DNA from: Thermoanaerobaculia bacterium
GTDB taxonomy: Bacteria > Bacteroidota > Bacteroidia > Chitinophagales > Saprospiraceae
Direction: 5' to 3'
NCBI GenBank assembly: GCA_023151335.1
Contig: JAKLJF010000308.1
Location: 1 to 6,313 of the forward strand
DNA length: 6,313 nucleotides
Positions within the stretch are counted from its first letter, which is position 1. Each line of letters begins with the position of its first letter. Below the pieces are notes generated by a model. That model was not told the DNA's origin and made no database searches. It worked only from the letters and a program-made list of their open reading frames with translations. The translations under genes and the position numbers were made by a program. Below are positions 1 through 5,991 of the stretch, in pieces.

Positions 1-881
1 TGGAGCTGACGCAGCAGCAGTTCAAGATCAAAGACGATTTCAAACTCGTGGAAGACAGCTTGCAGGCCCTCGCCGCCCGCAACTTCCAGATCGAAGGTAT
101 TATCACCGAAAAAGTAGCCGACATCAAAACGGCCCTCAAATACAGCCTCGACGACCTGGAAGAACGCCAGGTCACTTCGGCCAGCGAATACCAGCAACGC
201 ACCATGAAAGGCTTCAACGACCTGGCCCTCATGCTTTCGGAGGTAATGGACCAAATGCAGCAACAAATGGCCAGCGGCCAACCCGGCAGCGGCAAATGCT
301 CCAAACCCGGCGGCAGCGGCGACGGTAAAAAAGGCAAAGTGCCCATGGACAAGATCACCAAGGGCCAGGGCGACCTGAACCAACAAATGAAAGACCTGAA
401 AGAACGCCTGGAAAAAGCAAAGCAACAAGGTAAGGGGCAAGGACAGGGCGAAGGCGGCATGAGTAAAGAATTCGCTCAAATGGCCGCCAAACAGGCCGCC
501 CTGCGCAACGCCCTGCGCGAATTGCAAAAACAAAAAATGGAACAGGGCAAAGGCAGCAAAGCACTCGACAATCTCATGGAGGAAATGGACAAGGTGGAAA
601 CCGATCTGGTGAACAAACGCCTCACCAACGAGATGCTCAAACGCCAGCAGGACATCCTGACCCGCCTGCTCGAAGAAGAACGCGCCGAACGCGAACGCGA
701 ACAGGACGACCAGCGCGAAGCGCAAACCGCCAAACAACAACCCACCAAACTGCCGCCGGCATTGGAAGAGTACCTGAAGAAACGCCGCGCAGAAGTAGAC
801 CTGTTCCGTACGGTGTCGCCGGCACTGAAGCCGTATTACAAACAATTGGTGGAAGAGTATATCAAGGGAGTGGGTCAGTAG
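1..881 (+). CDS. DUF4175 family protein, C-terminal part (5' end outside window)
   Basis: The frame is open from the window edge (first whole codon at 3) to a TAG at 879-881, giving about 292 residues of a longer protein. DUF4175 proteins of Bacteroidota are, as I recall, around 1000 residues or more, with membrane segments near the N-terminus, so only the C-terminal third is here. The visible part has no membrane segment. It is rich in Gln, Lys, Glu and Gly: an early helical stretch with LALMLSEVMDQMQQQM, a Gly/Ser/Lys-rich linker with GKCSKPGG, a low-complexity Lys/Gln/Gly region, a long charged coiled coil containing DLVNKRLTNEMLKRQQ and EERAEREREQ, and a tail with RTVSPALKPYYKQLVEEY. These blocks in this order are what I recognise as the family signature. 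The molecular role of the family is unknown; an envelope role is inferred only from the N-terminal membrane segments of relatives. A GTG at 48 is internal and is not the start. Confidence 0.85.
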   Translation, partial: ELTQQQFKIKDDFKLVEDSLQALAARNFQIEGIITEKVADIKTALKYSLDDLEERQVTSASEYQQRTMKGFNDLALMLSEVMDQMQQQMASGQPGSGKCSKPGGSGDGKKGKVPMDKITKGQGDLNQQMKDLKERLEKAKQQGKGQGQGEGGMSKEFAQMAAKQAALRNALRELQKQKMEQGKGSKALDNLMEEMDKVETDLVNKRLTNEMLKRQQDILTRLLEEERAEREREQDDQREAQTAKQQPTKLPPALEEYLKKRRAEVDLFRTVSPALKPYYKQLVEEYIKGVGQ

Positions 882-884
882 GCA

Positions 885-943
885 GTGATGCGAATACCGG
901 GTTGCCACGGGATAACCTCCCCCCAACCCGGTATTCGCATCAC
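885..943. repeat. Perfect 20-bp inverted repeat between convergent genes; possible two-way terminator
   Basis: Positions 885-904 (beginning GTGATGCGAATACC) are the exact reverse complement of 924-943, with a 19-base loop at 905-923. The stem is GC-rich and very stable. It lies between the stop of the + strand DUF4175 gene (881) and the end of the - strand gene, whose TGA stop (940-942 read in reverse) is inside the right arm. The position suggests it ends transcription from both sides, but no T-run follows the stem in either direction. It is therefore not a classic intrinsic terminator, and it could instead be a dispersed palindromic repeat. The repeat itself is directly visible; its function is inference. 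Confidence 0.7.
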
Positions 944-1401
944 CCCCTGCCGCCCCATTCCGGAAAATCCTCGAGAAACGAAAAACCCGGCTGTTCAAAA
1001 TCAAGCGCGCAACTGAACGTAGCAAGGCCGTTGGTCACCGCCAGAAAGGGCGCTTTAAACTGCAAATTATAGCGTGCTACCTGCTCAAAAGTAGCCTGTG
1101 TAAGCGGTACTTTGGGCGATTTACATTCCACAACCAGCCAGGGATCCAGCCCCGCGTCGAATACGACGAGGTCGCAGCGTTTGGGCCGTTCATTCAGCAG
1201 AAGGCCGATCTCTACCCGGATACGGTTTGATGGGTATTTTTTTACTTCCAGCAGATAAAGCAAAACCAGCTGCCGCAGCAACTCCTCGGGCGTCAGCACG
1301 ATTTGTTTGCGCCGTATCGGATCGAACACCCAGGTGGTATCGCCGCTTTTGGTTATGCGTAAAGCGGGTTCGAACTGTAAAAAATCGAGTTGAAGAAGCA
1401 C
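940..1401 (-). CDS. HsdR N-terminal-domain protein (stand-alone PD-(D/E)XK nuclease fold)
   Basis: This 153-residue protein matches the N-terminal nuclease domain of type I restriction R subunits (HSDR_N type) as found alone in many Bacteroidota. The family block VFDPIRRKQIVLTPEELLRQ lies near residues 25-44. The nuclease core is complete: Glu64, Asp77 in RCDLVVFD, the ExK pair Glu92/Lys94 in VECKSP, and the QxxxY motif Gln107/Tyr111 in FEQVARYN. VTNGLATF follows, as in relatives. There is no helicase domain and no hsdM or hsdS nearby. The start is GTG at 1401. The frame stays open upstream to a TGA at 1465-1467 without an ATG or GTG, and starting at GTG gives the family's usual N-terminus (a few hydrophobic residues before FEP). 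It is divergent from the lipid kinase with 70 bp between starts. Nuclease activity is inferred from the motifs; the biological role is unknown. Confidence 0.85.
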   Translation of the reverse strand: MLLQLDFLQFEPALRITKSGDTTWVFDPIRRKQIVLTPEELLRQLVLLYLLEVKKYPSNRIRVEIGLLLNERPKRCDLVVFDAGLDPWLVVECKSPKVPLTQATFEQVARYNLQFKAPFLAVTNGLATFSCALDFEQPGFSFLEDFPEWGGRG

Positions 1402-1471
1402 TCCGCGAAGATCGGAGAAAATCGGTTTATTTGTCTCAATTTTGCCGGGCTGAATAGCTTCCGGTCATCAA

Positions 1472-2392
1472 ATGGATCAACCTTTCTGGTATATCATCGC
1501 CAATCCCGCCGCCGGCAATGGCGCCGTGGGCCGCCGCTGGCCTGTCATTGAGCGCGTCCTGCAGGAAATGGGCTTTTCCTACACCATAAAATTTACCGAA
1601 TACCGCGGCCACGCGATCCGGCTGGTGGAAGACGCCGTGCTCAAAGGGCGCCGGCACTTGCTGGCATTGGGCGGCGACGGCACCAACCACGAAATGGCCA
1701 ATGGCATTCTGAGTCAAACCGTTGTGCCGCCGACGGACATTCATTACGCGTTGCTGCCCATTGGCACCGGTAACGATTGGGCCCGGATGTACGAAATTCC
1801 CCGCGATATCCGGCAACGCCTGACGCGGCTTCGGGAAATGAAAACTGTGCTCCAGGACGCCGGCCGGGTAACATATTCCCGCGATGGCCAGACGTTGTCC
1901 CGGTTTTTTATCAATGTCGCCGGCATGGCCTACGACGCCTACATTGCCCGTCAGTTGGATAAACACCGTTTTATCAACCGCATGCAATACCTCCTGATGG
2001 TAGGGCAATATTTGTTCCGGTACCGGCTTACCCCGGCGCGTCTGTTGTTCAACAACCAGACGGTGGAAGATCTGTTTTACACCATCAACGTAGGCATTTG
2101 CCGGTATTCGGGCGGAGGGATGCAACTGGTTCCCCAGGCGGCGCCCGACGATGGTTTGTTTGCCCTCACCTTTGCGCGGAGCCTGCCCAAGTGGGAAGTG
2201 TTGTGGTGTACGCCCCGGTTCTACAACGGCTCCATACTGAACCATCCCTGCGTCAGCGGCGTGCAAACCGCATGGCTCCGGGTGGAACATATCGGAGATA
2301 CCCCGACCTTACTCGAAGCCGACGGCGAATTTTTGGGCGAAACGCCCGCGGAATTTGTTATACTGGAAAAAGCGCTTCGAATTGTTTTGTAA
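1472..2392 (+). CDS. Diacylglycerol kinase family lipid kinase
   Basis: This 306-residue protein has the DAGK catalytic fold of the DgkB/YegS/BmrU group, which phosphorylates diacylglycerol or a related lipid with ATP at the inner face of the membrane. The nucleotide-binding motif NPAAG is at residues 11-15. The signature GGDGTNHE is at 67-74, where relatives usually have GGDGTLNE. The motif PIGTGNDWAR is at about 96-105. The C-terminal lobe ends with LLEADGEFLGETP, the usual DGE element. Length is normal for the family, and there is no signal peptide or membrane helix, so it should be a soluble or peripheral protein. The ATG at 1472 is the only reasonable start, because an in-frame TGA lies at 1451-1453. 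No strong ribosome binding site is visible. The stop is 23 bases before the next gene, which suggests an operon. The exact lipid substrate cannot be read from the sequence. Confidence 0.9.
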   Translation: MDQPFWYIIANPAAGNGAVGRRWPVIERVLQEMGFSYTIKFTEYRGHAIRLVEDAVLKGRRHLLALGGDGTNHEMANGILSQTVVPPTDIHYALLPIGTGNDWARMYEIPRDIRQRLTRLREMKTVLQDAGRVTYSRDGQTLSRFFINVAGMAYDAYIARQLDKHRFINRMQYLLMVGQYLFRYRLTPARLLFNNQTVEDLFYTINVGICRYSGGGMQLVPQAAPDDGLFALTFARSLPKWEVLWCTPRFYNGSILNHPCVSGVQTAWLRVEHIGDTPTLLEADGEFLGETPAEFVILEKALRIVL

Positions 2393-2415
2393 ATGAAAAA
2401 TCCAAGTCGTTTAAA

Positions 2416-3597
2416 ATGAGAAAAATAACCGCTGACCGCGTTTATCCGGTATCTTCAGAACCTGTTGAAAACGGCGTGATCATTGTCGATGACGCCGGAA
2501 AAATTTTGGCTGTCGAAACCCGCGACCGGCACGACCCCGCCAGTCTTGAAACCTATAGCGGCGCCCTGATACCGGGTTTTGTCAATACCCACTGTCACCT
2601 CGAATTGTCGCACATGAAAGGCCTGGTGGACACCGGCACGGGATTGATCCCGTTTATCACCAGCGTTGTCACGAAACGGAATTTCCCCGCAGAAACGATT
2701 GCAGAGGCCATTGCCCGCGCCGAACAGGAAATGCTGGAGGGCGGCATCGTTGCCCTGGGAGATATTTCCAATACAGTGGATACTTTTTCGGTAAAAGACA
2801 AAGGCCGGATGCGCTACCATACCTTCGTGGACTTGTTCGATTTCCTGCAGGATGCCGGCGCCGAAAAAGCTTTTGCCGGCTGGAAAGCCGTGTACGACCA
2901 ACTGGAACCGGCGCCCGGCAGTGCCAAAGCACTGGTACCGCACGCACCGTATACGGTAAGCCCGACGCTTTTTGCCAAAATCAATGCTGCCAACCCGCCG
3001 GCCGGCGTTACCATCAGCATGCACAACCAGGAAACACCGCCCGAAGATGAACTTTTCCTGTACGGCTCGGGCGCTTTTTACGATTTCTACGACCGTTTCA
3101 ATATTTCACTGGAACAATTCGAAGCCACCGGCCAGCCTTCCATTTATTACGCCCTCCAACACCTGAACCCGGCACAACGCACCCTGTTTGTGCACAATAC
3201 GCTCACTACTGCCAGCGATATCCTATCCGCGCAGGCCTGGAGCCCGAATGTATATTGGGCCACCTGCCCCAATGCCAACCTCTACATCGAAAACCGCTTG
3301 CCTGATTACCGGGCTTTTCTCGACACCAATGCGCGCCTTACCATCGGCACTGACAGCCTGACCTCCAACTGGCAATTGTCTGTCCTTGAAGAAATGAAGA
3401 CCATCGCGCGGTACCAAAGCTATGTTCCATTCGGAGCATTGCTGCGCTGGGCCACACTCAACGGCGCACAAGCCCTGGGTTTCGACGACACGTTGGGCAG
3501 CCTGGAAGCGGGAAAGACGCCGGGCTTGCTACTGCTGGAAGGCTTAGGCCCGGAAGAAAGGTTCGGAACAACGACCAGCGTGCGGCGATTGATTTGA
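2416..3597 (+). CDS. Amidohydrolase superfamily protein (TRZ/ATZ, chlorohydrolase or aminofutalosine-deaminase-like)
   Basis: This 393-residue protein is a metal-dependent hydrolase or deaminase of the SsnA/MtaD/TrzN branch of the amidohydrolases. It opens with the small beta domain (about 1-50) and then the TIM barrel. All metal and catalytic positions are present: the HxH pair His59/His61 in GFVNTHCHLELSH, His176 in VPHAPYTVSP, His203 and Glu206 in SMHNQETPPED, His260 in LFVHNTLT, and Asp313 in IGTDSLTSN. CPNANLYIENRLP is also typical. The motif spacing resembles the Helicobacter HP0267 type of 6-amino-6-deoxyfutalosine deaminase (futalosine route to menaquinone), but no other mqn gene is in view, so this substrate is only a possibility. 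The frame is open far upstream inside the kinase gene, but ATG 2416 is the first start after that gene and gives a family-like N-terminus. It probably shares a transcript with the kinase. Confidence 0.85.
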   Translation: MRKITADRVYPVSSEPVENGVIIVDDAGKILAVETRDRHDPASLETYSGALIPGFVNTHCHLELSHMKGLVDTGTGLIPFITSVVTKRNFPAETIAEAIARAEQEMLEGGIVALGDISNTVDTFSVKDKGRMRYHTFVDLFDFLQDAGAEKAFAGWKAVYDQLEPAPGSAKALVPHAPYTVSPTLFAKINAANPPAGVTISMHNQETPPEDELFLYGSGAFYDFYDRFNISLEQFEATGQPSIYYALQHLNPAQRTLFVHNTLTTASDILSAQAWSPNVYWATCPNANLYIENRLPDYRAFLDTNARLTIGTDSLTSNWQLSVLEEMKTIARYQSYVPFGALLRWATLNGAQALGFDDTLGSLEAGKTPGLLLLEGLGPEERFGTTTSVRRLI

Positions 3598-3714
3598 ACA
3601 CTTAAAAAGTGAAGCAGGGAGCATACCCGTAAAAGACAATATCGTTGATCTGCAGGCGCATGCCCCGACTACCTGAAAATACCACGGGATCGTTTTCAAA
3701 GGATTTCTTAACCC

Positions 3715-3843
3715 TTATTTCGGAAAATCCAGCACGAAATTCCGGTTGTAGAGCATGAGTACCAGGGCTGTAAAAAAGAACAGGAACATCAGAATGTACA
3801 ATATGCAATATCCTTTGCCGCGGGAGTTCGTAATATTCTCCAT
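3715..3843 (-). CDS. Small hypothetical membrane peptide, 42 residues
   Basis: On the minus strand an ATG at 3843 opens a 42-codon frame ending in TAA (3715-3717 read in reverse). I do not recognise the product. It has a short polar N-terminus with Arg8 and Lys10, then one strongly hydrophobic stretch at residues 12-32 (YCILYILMFLFFFTALVLMLY), too long and apolar for a random soluble peptide, and then a short tail with NRNFVLDFPK. This is the layout of a single-pass membrane protein, probably with the N-terminus inside by the positive-inside rule. A perfect TAnnTTTG element lies 36 bases upstream of the ATG, in the right orientation. It is convergent with the amidohydrolase gene and divergent from mutL. 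A second minus-strand frame (3602-3808, TTG start) overlaps it and runs further downstream, so a frameshifted longer gene of about 80 residues is an alternative. Translation is unproven. Confidence 0.4.
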   Translation of the reverse strand: MENITNSRGKGYCILYILMFLFFFTALVLMLYNRNFVLDFPK

Positions 3844-3878
3844 GTTTATTTCAAGTTGATGTGGTGCAAAAAGTGCGG

Positions 3879-3886
3879 CAAAAATA
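3879..3886 (-). promoter_or_regulatory. Candidate -7 promoter element for the small membrane ORF
   Basis: Read on the minus strand this is TATTTTTG, a perfect match to the Bacteroidota -7 consensus TAnnTTTG. Transcription would begin some 5 bases later and leave a leader of about 30 bases before the ATG at 3843. No convincing TTTG is seen at the expected -33 distance; the nearest T-rich word is TTTC at about 3902-3905, which is too close. The local DNA is AT-rich, so a chance match is possible. Confidence 0.35.
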
Positions 3887-3900
3887 AAAAGTGCTGGCTA

Positions 3901-3927
3901 AGAAATGGCCCGCGGGCCGTTTTTTTT
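3901..3927 (+). terminator. Palindrome plus T8, likely intrinsic terminator
   Basis: Positions 3907-3918 are the perfect palindrome GGCCCGCGGGCC, followed by a G and eight T (3920-3927). The upstream AGAAAT (3901-3906) can pair with the G and T-run and lengthen the stem. This is the textbook shape of a rho-independent terminator for a + strand transcript. The nearest annotated + strand gene upstream is the amidohydrolase, ending about 300 bases before. The element may catch read-through before mutL, or it may end an unannotated transcript that starts in the spacer. Read from the minus strand the stem is followed by ATTTCTT, a poorer U-tract. Confidence 0.65.
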
Positions 3928-4039
3928 GGAAAAGCGCCACAAGGAGGTATTAATTAAGCATTGTTCTAAATAAAACTACGCCGTTTGTCGGTAAAAAGAG
4001 CGTCTTTTTCTCAAAAAACCGGGCTTGCAAAAAATAAAT

Positions 4040-4047
4040 TATCTTTG
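4040..4047 (+). promoter_or_regulatory. Candidate mutL promoter (-7 element TATCTTTG)
   Basis: TATCTTTG is a perfect TAnnTTTG match, followed by C as in many Bacteroidota promoters, and preceded by an A/T-rich run. A TTG at 4025-4027 could be the -33 element, but the 12-base gap is shorter than the roughly 17-23 usually quoted, so only the -7 part is well supported. The expected start of transcription is near 4051-4054, giving a mutL leader of about 55 bases. The element lies downstream of the T8 terminator, which fits separate transcription of mutL from the upstream operon. Confidence 0.55.
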
Positions 4048-4051
4048 CGGG

Positions 4052-4105
4052 CCGGTGCAAAATATCCCAAAACAGCGGGGAATCTCCCCGTGTACCGGAG
4101 CGGAG
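4052..4105 (+). promoter_or_regulatory. Structured mutL 5' leader overlapping the ribosome binding site
   Basis: CCGGTGCA at 4052-4059 can pair with TGTACCGG at 4091-4098 (eight pairs, one of them G-U). Inside it, CGGGGA at 4076-4081 pairs with TCCCCG at 4085-4090 around a 3-base loop, and this hairpin stacks directly against the outer stem. Bases 4060-4075 form a one-sided internal loop. The best Shine-Dalgarno-like word, GGAG at 4097-4100, is seven bases before the mutL ATG, and its first two G are in the outer stem. A second GGAG at 4102-4105 is too close to the ATG to work well. The pairing is directly visible in the sequence; a role in controlling translation is inference, and I do not recognise a known riboswitch class. 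Confidence 0.45.
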
Positions 4106-4107
4106 CT

Positions 4108-5991
4108 ATGACAAATGTAATCCAGTTGTTGCCGGAAAGTGTCGCCAACCAGATTGCCGCCGGGGAAGTGGTGCAACGCCCCTCTTCCGTGGTCAAAGAA
4201 TTGATGGAAAACGCGATAGACGCCGGCGCCACCCAGATTAAGCTGATTGTCCGGGATGCCGGTAAAGCCCTGATCCAGGTCGTCGACGACGGCTGCGGCA
4301 TGTCGGAAACCGATGCGCGCATGTGCTTCGAACGGCACGCTACTTCCAAAATTCGGGAGGCAAAAGACCTGTTTGCTATTCGCACCATGGGTTTTCGCGG
4401 CGAAGCAATGGCCTCCATTGCCGCTGTAGCCCAGGTAGAACTGCGCACCCGCCGCGCCATAGATGAACTCGGTACCCGTATCGTGATCGAAGATTCGGCG
4501 CTCAAGGTCAACGAACCCTGCCAGGCGCCGGCCGGCACCAGCATAGCGGTCAAAAACCTGTTCTTCAACGTGCCTGCCCGCCGCAATTTCCTGAAAAGCG
4601 ACCCCGTGGAAATGCGCCACATCCTCGACGAATTCCAGCGCATCGCCATCGCTTACCCCGACCTGTTTTTTTCCCTGCACCATAACGACCAGGAAATGTT
4701 CCATCTGCCGCCGGCCAATTTGCGGCAGCGCATCGTCAAAATATTCGGCGAGGCCGTCAACAAAAAACTGGTGCCGGTACAGGAAGAAACCGACATCCTG
4801 AAGATCAGCGGCTTCGTGGGCAAACCGGATTATTTTAAAAAAACGCGCGGCGAACAGATTTTTTTTGTCAATAAACGCTTCATCAAAAGCAACTACCTGC
4901 ATCACGCCGTGGTGAGCGCCTACGAAGAACTGCTGCCGCCCGACGCCTACCCGCTGTACGTTTTGTTTCTCGATATTGACCCCGGACGGATCGACATCAA
5001 CGTGCATCCGACCAAACAGGAGATCAAATTCGACGATGAGAAACTGGTGTACAATTACCTGAAGGTGACTGTCCGCCACGCCCTGGGCGCGCACAGCATT
5101 ACGCCTACGCTCGACTTCGAACAGGAGCCCGCTTTCCAGGCAGCCCCGGCCAGAATGCCCGCCTTGCGGCCTGCCACGGAAAAACCGCCTGCCGTACGCG
5201 ACTACCCGCCTAAATCGCCCGACCGGCTCGCGGCAGATAACCTGCGCAACTGGCAACGCGCCTACGAGGGCCTCGACCTGGCAGGCGCCAAGACCGGCAG
5301 AGAGGAGTTCATCCCCTCCGCCGTATCGCCCGATGAACCCCTATCGCACAAGACGCCACAGGCAGAGGTATTGCCCGGCGCCGTGCCGAACGCCATGGAC
5401 GATGAAAGCGGTTCCTTTTCCAAAGGGCAGAAAGAACCCTACCAGATACACGGGCAATATATCGTTAGTCAGATCAAATCGGGTTTCCTGCTGATCGACC
5501 AGCAGGCTGCCAGCGAACGGATCCTGTACGAGCGTTACCTGGAAGCGCTGCGCCAACAGCCGGTAGCCACACAACAGGCGCTTTTCCCTAAAACCGTCGA
5601 ACTGCCGCCGGGCGACGCCGCGCTGTTGCGCGATATTTTGCCCGAAGTAAACCGCCTCGGCTTCGATATCGCCGAATTCGGCGGCGACGCCTTTATCATT
5701 CACGGCGCCCCCAGCGAAATGGGCGCCGGACAGACCGAGGAAATCCTGCTCGAACGCCTGCTGGCGCAATATAAAAACAACCTGGAAATGGAACTGGGCG
5801 TTCCCGAAAACCTGGCCCGCGCCATGGCGCGCAGCGCCGCCCTGAAACGCGGCCAGCCACTCACAGTGCCGGAAATGCAAAACCTGATCGACCAGCTGTT
5901 CGCCTGCTCGTCGCCGTACCGCAGCCCCTCCGGCCGCAACTGTTTCATTACCTTCGAACTGGACGAACTTCAAAAAAGATTCAATCAGTGA
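4108..5991 (+). CDS. mutL: DNA mismatch repair protein MutL
   Basis: This 627-residue protein is MutL, the ATPase that links MutS mismatch recognition to strand removal. The N-terminal GHKL ATPase has QIAAGEVVQRPSSVVKELMENA with Glu31 and Asn35, DDGCGM at 60-65, GFRGEAMASIA from 95, and GTSIAVKNLFFNVPARR at 143-159. The transducer domain ends with DINVHPTKQEIKF, including Lys303. A Pro/Ala-rich linker spans about 340-440, followed by the C-terminal dimerisation domain. QQALFP at 489-494 fits the QxxLxP sliding-clamp-binding motif. The endonuclease motif reads DQQAASERILYE at 464-475, with Gln replacing the His of DQHA. The zinc motifs are altered (ARS at 574-576; SPSGRN at 606-611 where active enzymes have CPHGRP). 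Length is normal. ATG 4108 begins the conserved TNVIQLLPESVANQIAAGEV; the longer open frame from 3985 has no family support. The rhomboid gene follows after 66 bases. Confidence 0.97.
   Translation: MTNVIQLLPESVANQIAAGEVVQRPSSVVKELMENAIDAGATQIKLIVRDAGKALIQVVDDGCGMSETDARMCFERHATSKIREAKDLFAIRTMGFRGEAMASIAAVAQVELRTRRAIDELGTRIVIEDSALKVNEPCQAPAGTSIAVKNLFFNVPARRNFLKSDPVEMRHILDEFQRIAIAYPDLFFSLHHNDQEMFHLPPANLRQRIVKIFGEAVNKKLVPVQEETDILKISGFVGKPDYFKKTRGEQIFFVNKRFIKSNYLHHAVVSAYEELLPPDAYPLYVLFLDIDPGRIDINVHPTKQEIKFDDEKLVYNYLKVTVRHALGAHSITPTLDFEQEPAFQAAPARMPALRPATEKPPAVRDYPPKSPDRLAADNLRNWQRAYEGLDLAGAKTGREEFIPSAVSPDEPLSHKTPQAEVLPGAVPNAMDDESGSFSKGQKEPYQIHGQYIVSQIKSGFLLIDQQAASERILYERYLEALRQQPVATQQALFPKTVELPPGDAALLRDILPEVNRLGFDIAEFGGDAFIIHGAPSEMGAGQTEEILLERLLAQYKNNLEMELGVPENLARAMARSAALKRGQPLTVPEMQNLIDQLFACSSPYRSPSGRNCFITFELDELQKRFNQ

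Noticed and set aside
1437..1444. CAATTTTG as a promoter for the lipid kinase
   Set aside because: It differs from TAnnTTTG at the first base and no TTG lies at the -33 distance; too weak to annotate.
1436..2290. Long minus-strand open frame opposite the lipid kinase
   Set aside because: It mirrors the kinase codons and has no domain features; the kinase motifs on the + strand are clear.
2098..2415. In-frame extension of the amidohydrolase upstream into the kinase gene
   Set aside because: It overlaps the conserved C-terminal lobe of the lipid kinase in another frame and shows no family similarity. ATG 2416 gives the normal length.
3599..3611. Small hairpin CACTT-AAA-AAGTG right after the amidohydrolase stop as its terminator
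   Set aside because: Only five pairs, mostly A-T, with no T-run following; not stable enough to support.
3859..3957. A + strand ORF of 32 codons with a Cys-rich start (WCKKCGKNKKCW)
   Set aside because: It runs straight through the terminator palindrome and T-run and over the opposite-strand promoter element, has no ribosome binding site, and its tail is not protein-like. It looks like a chance frame despite the zinc-ribbon-like cysteines.
3985..4107. In-frame extension of MutL by 41 residues from a TTG
   Set aside because: The region holds the candidate promoter and folded leader, and MutL proteins start at the TNVIQLLPE block encoded from 4108.
4039..5256. Long minus-strand open frame opposite mutL
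   Set aside because: It is a shadow of the GC-rich mutL codons with no recognisable domain; the + strand protein is certain.
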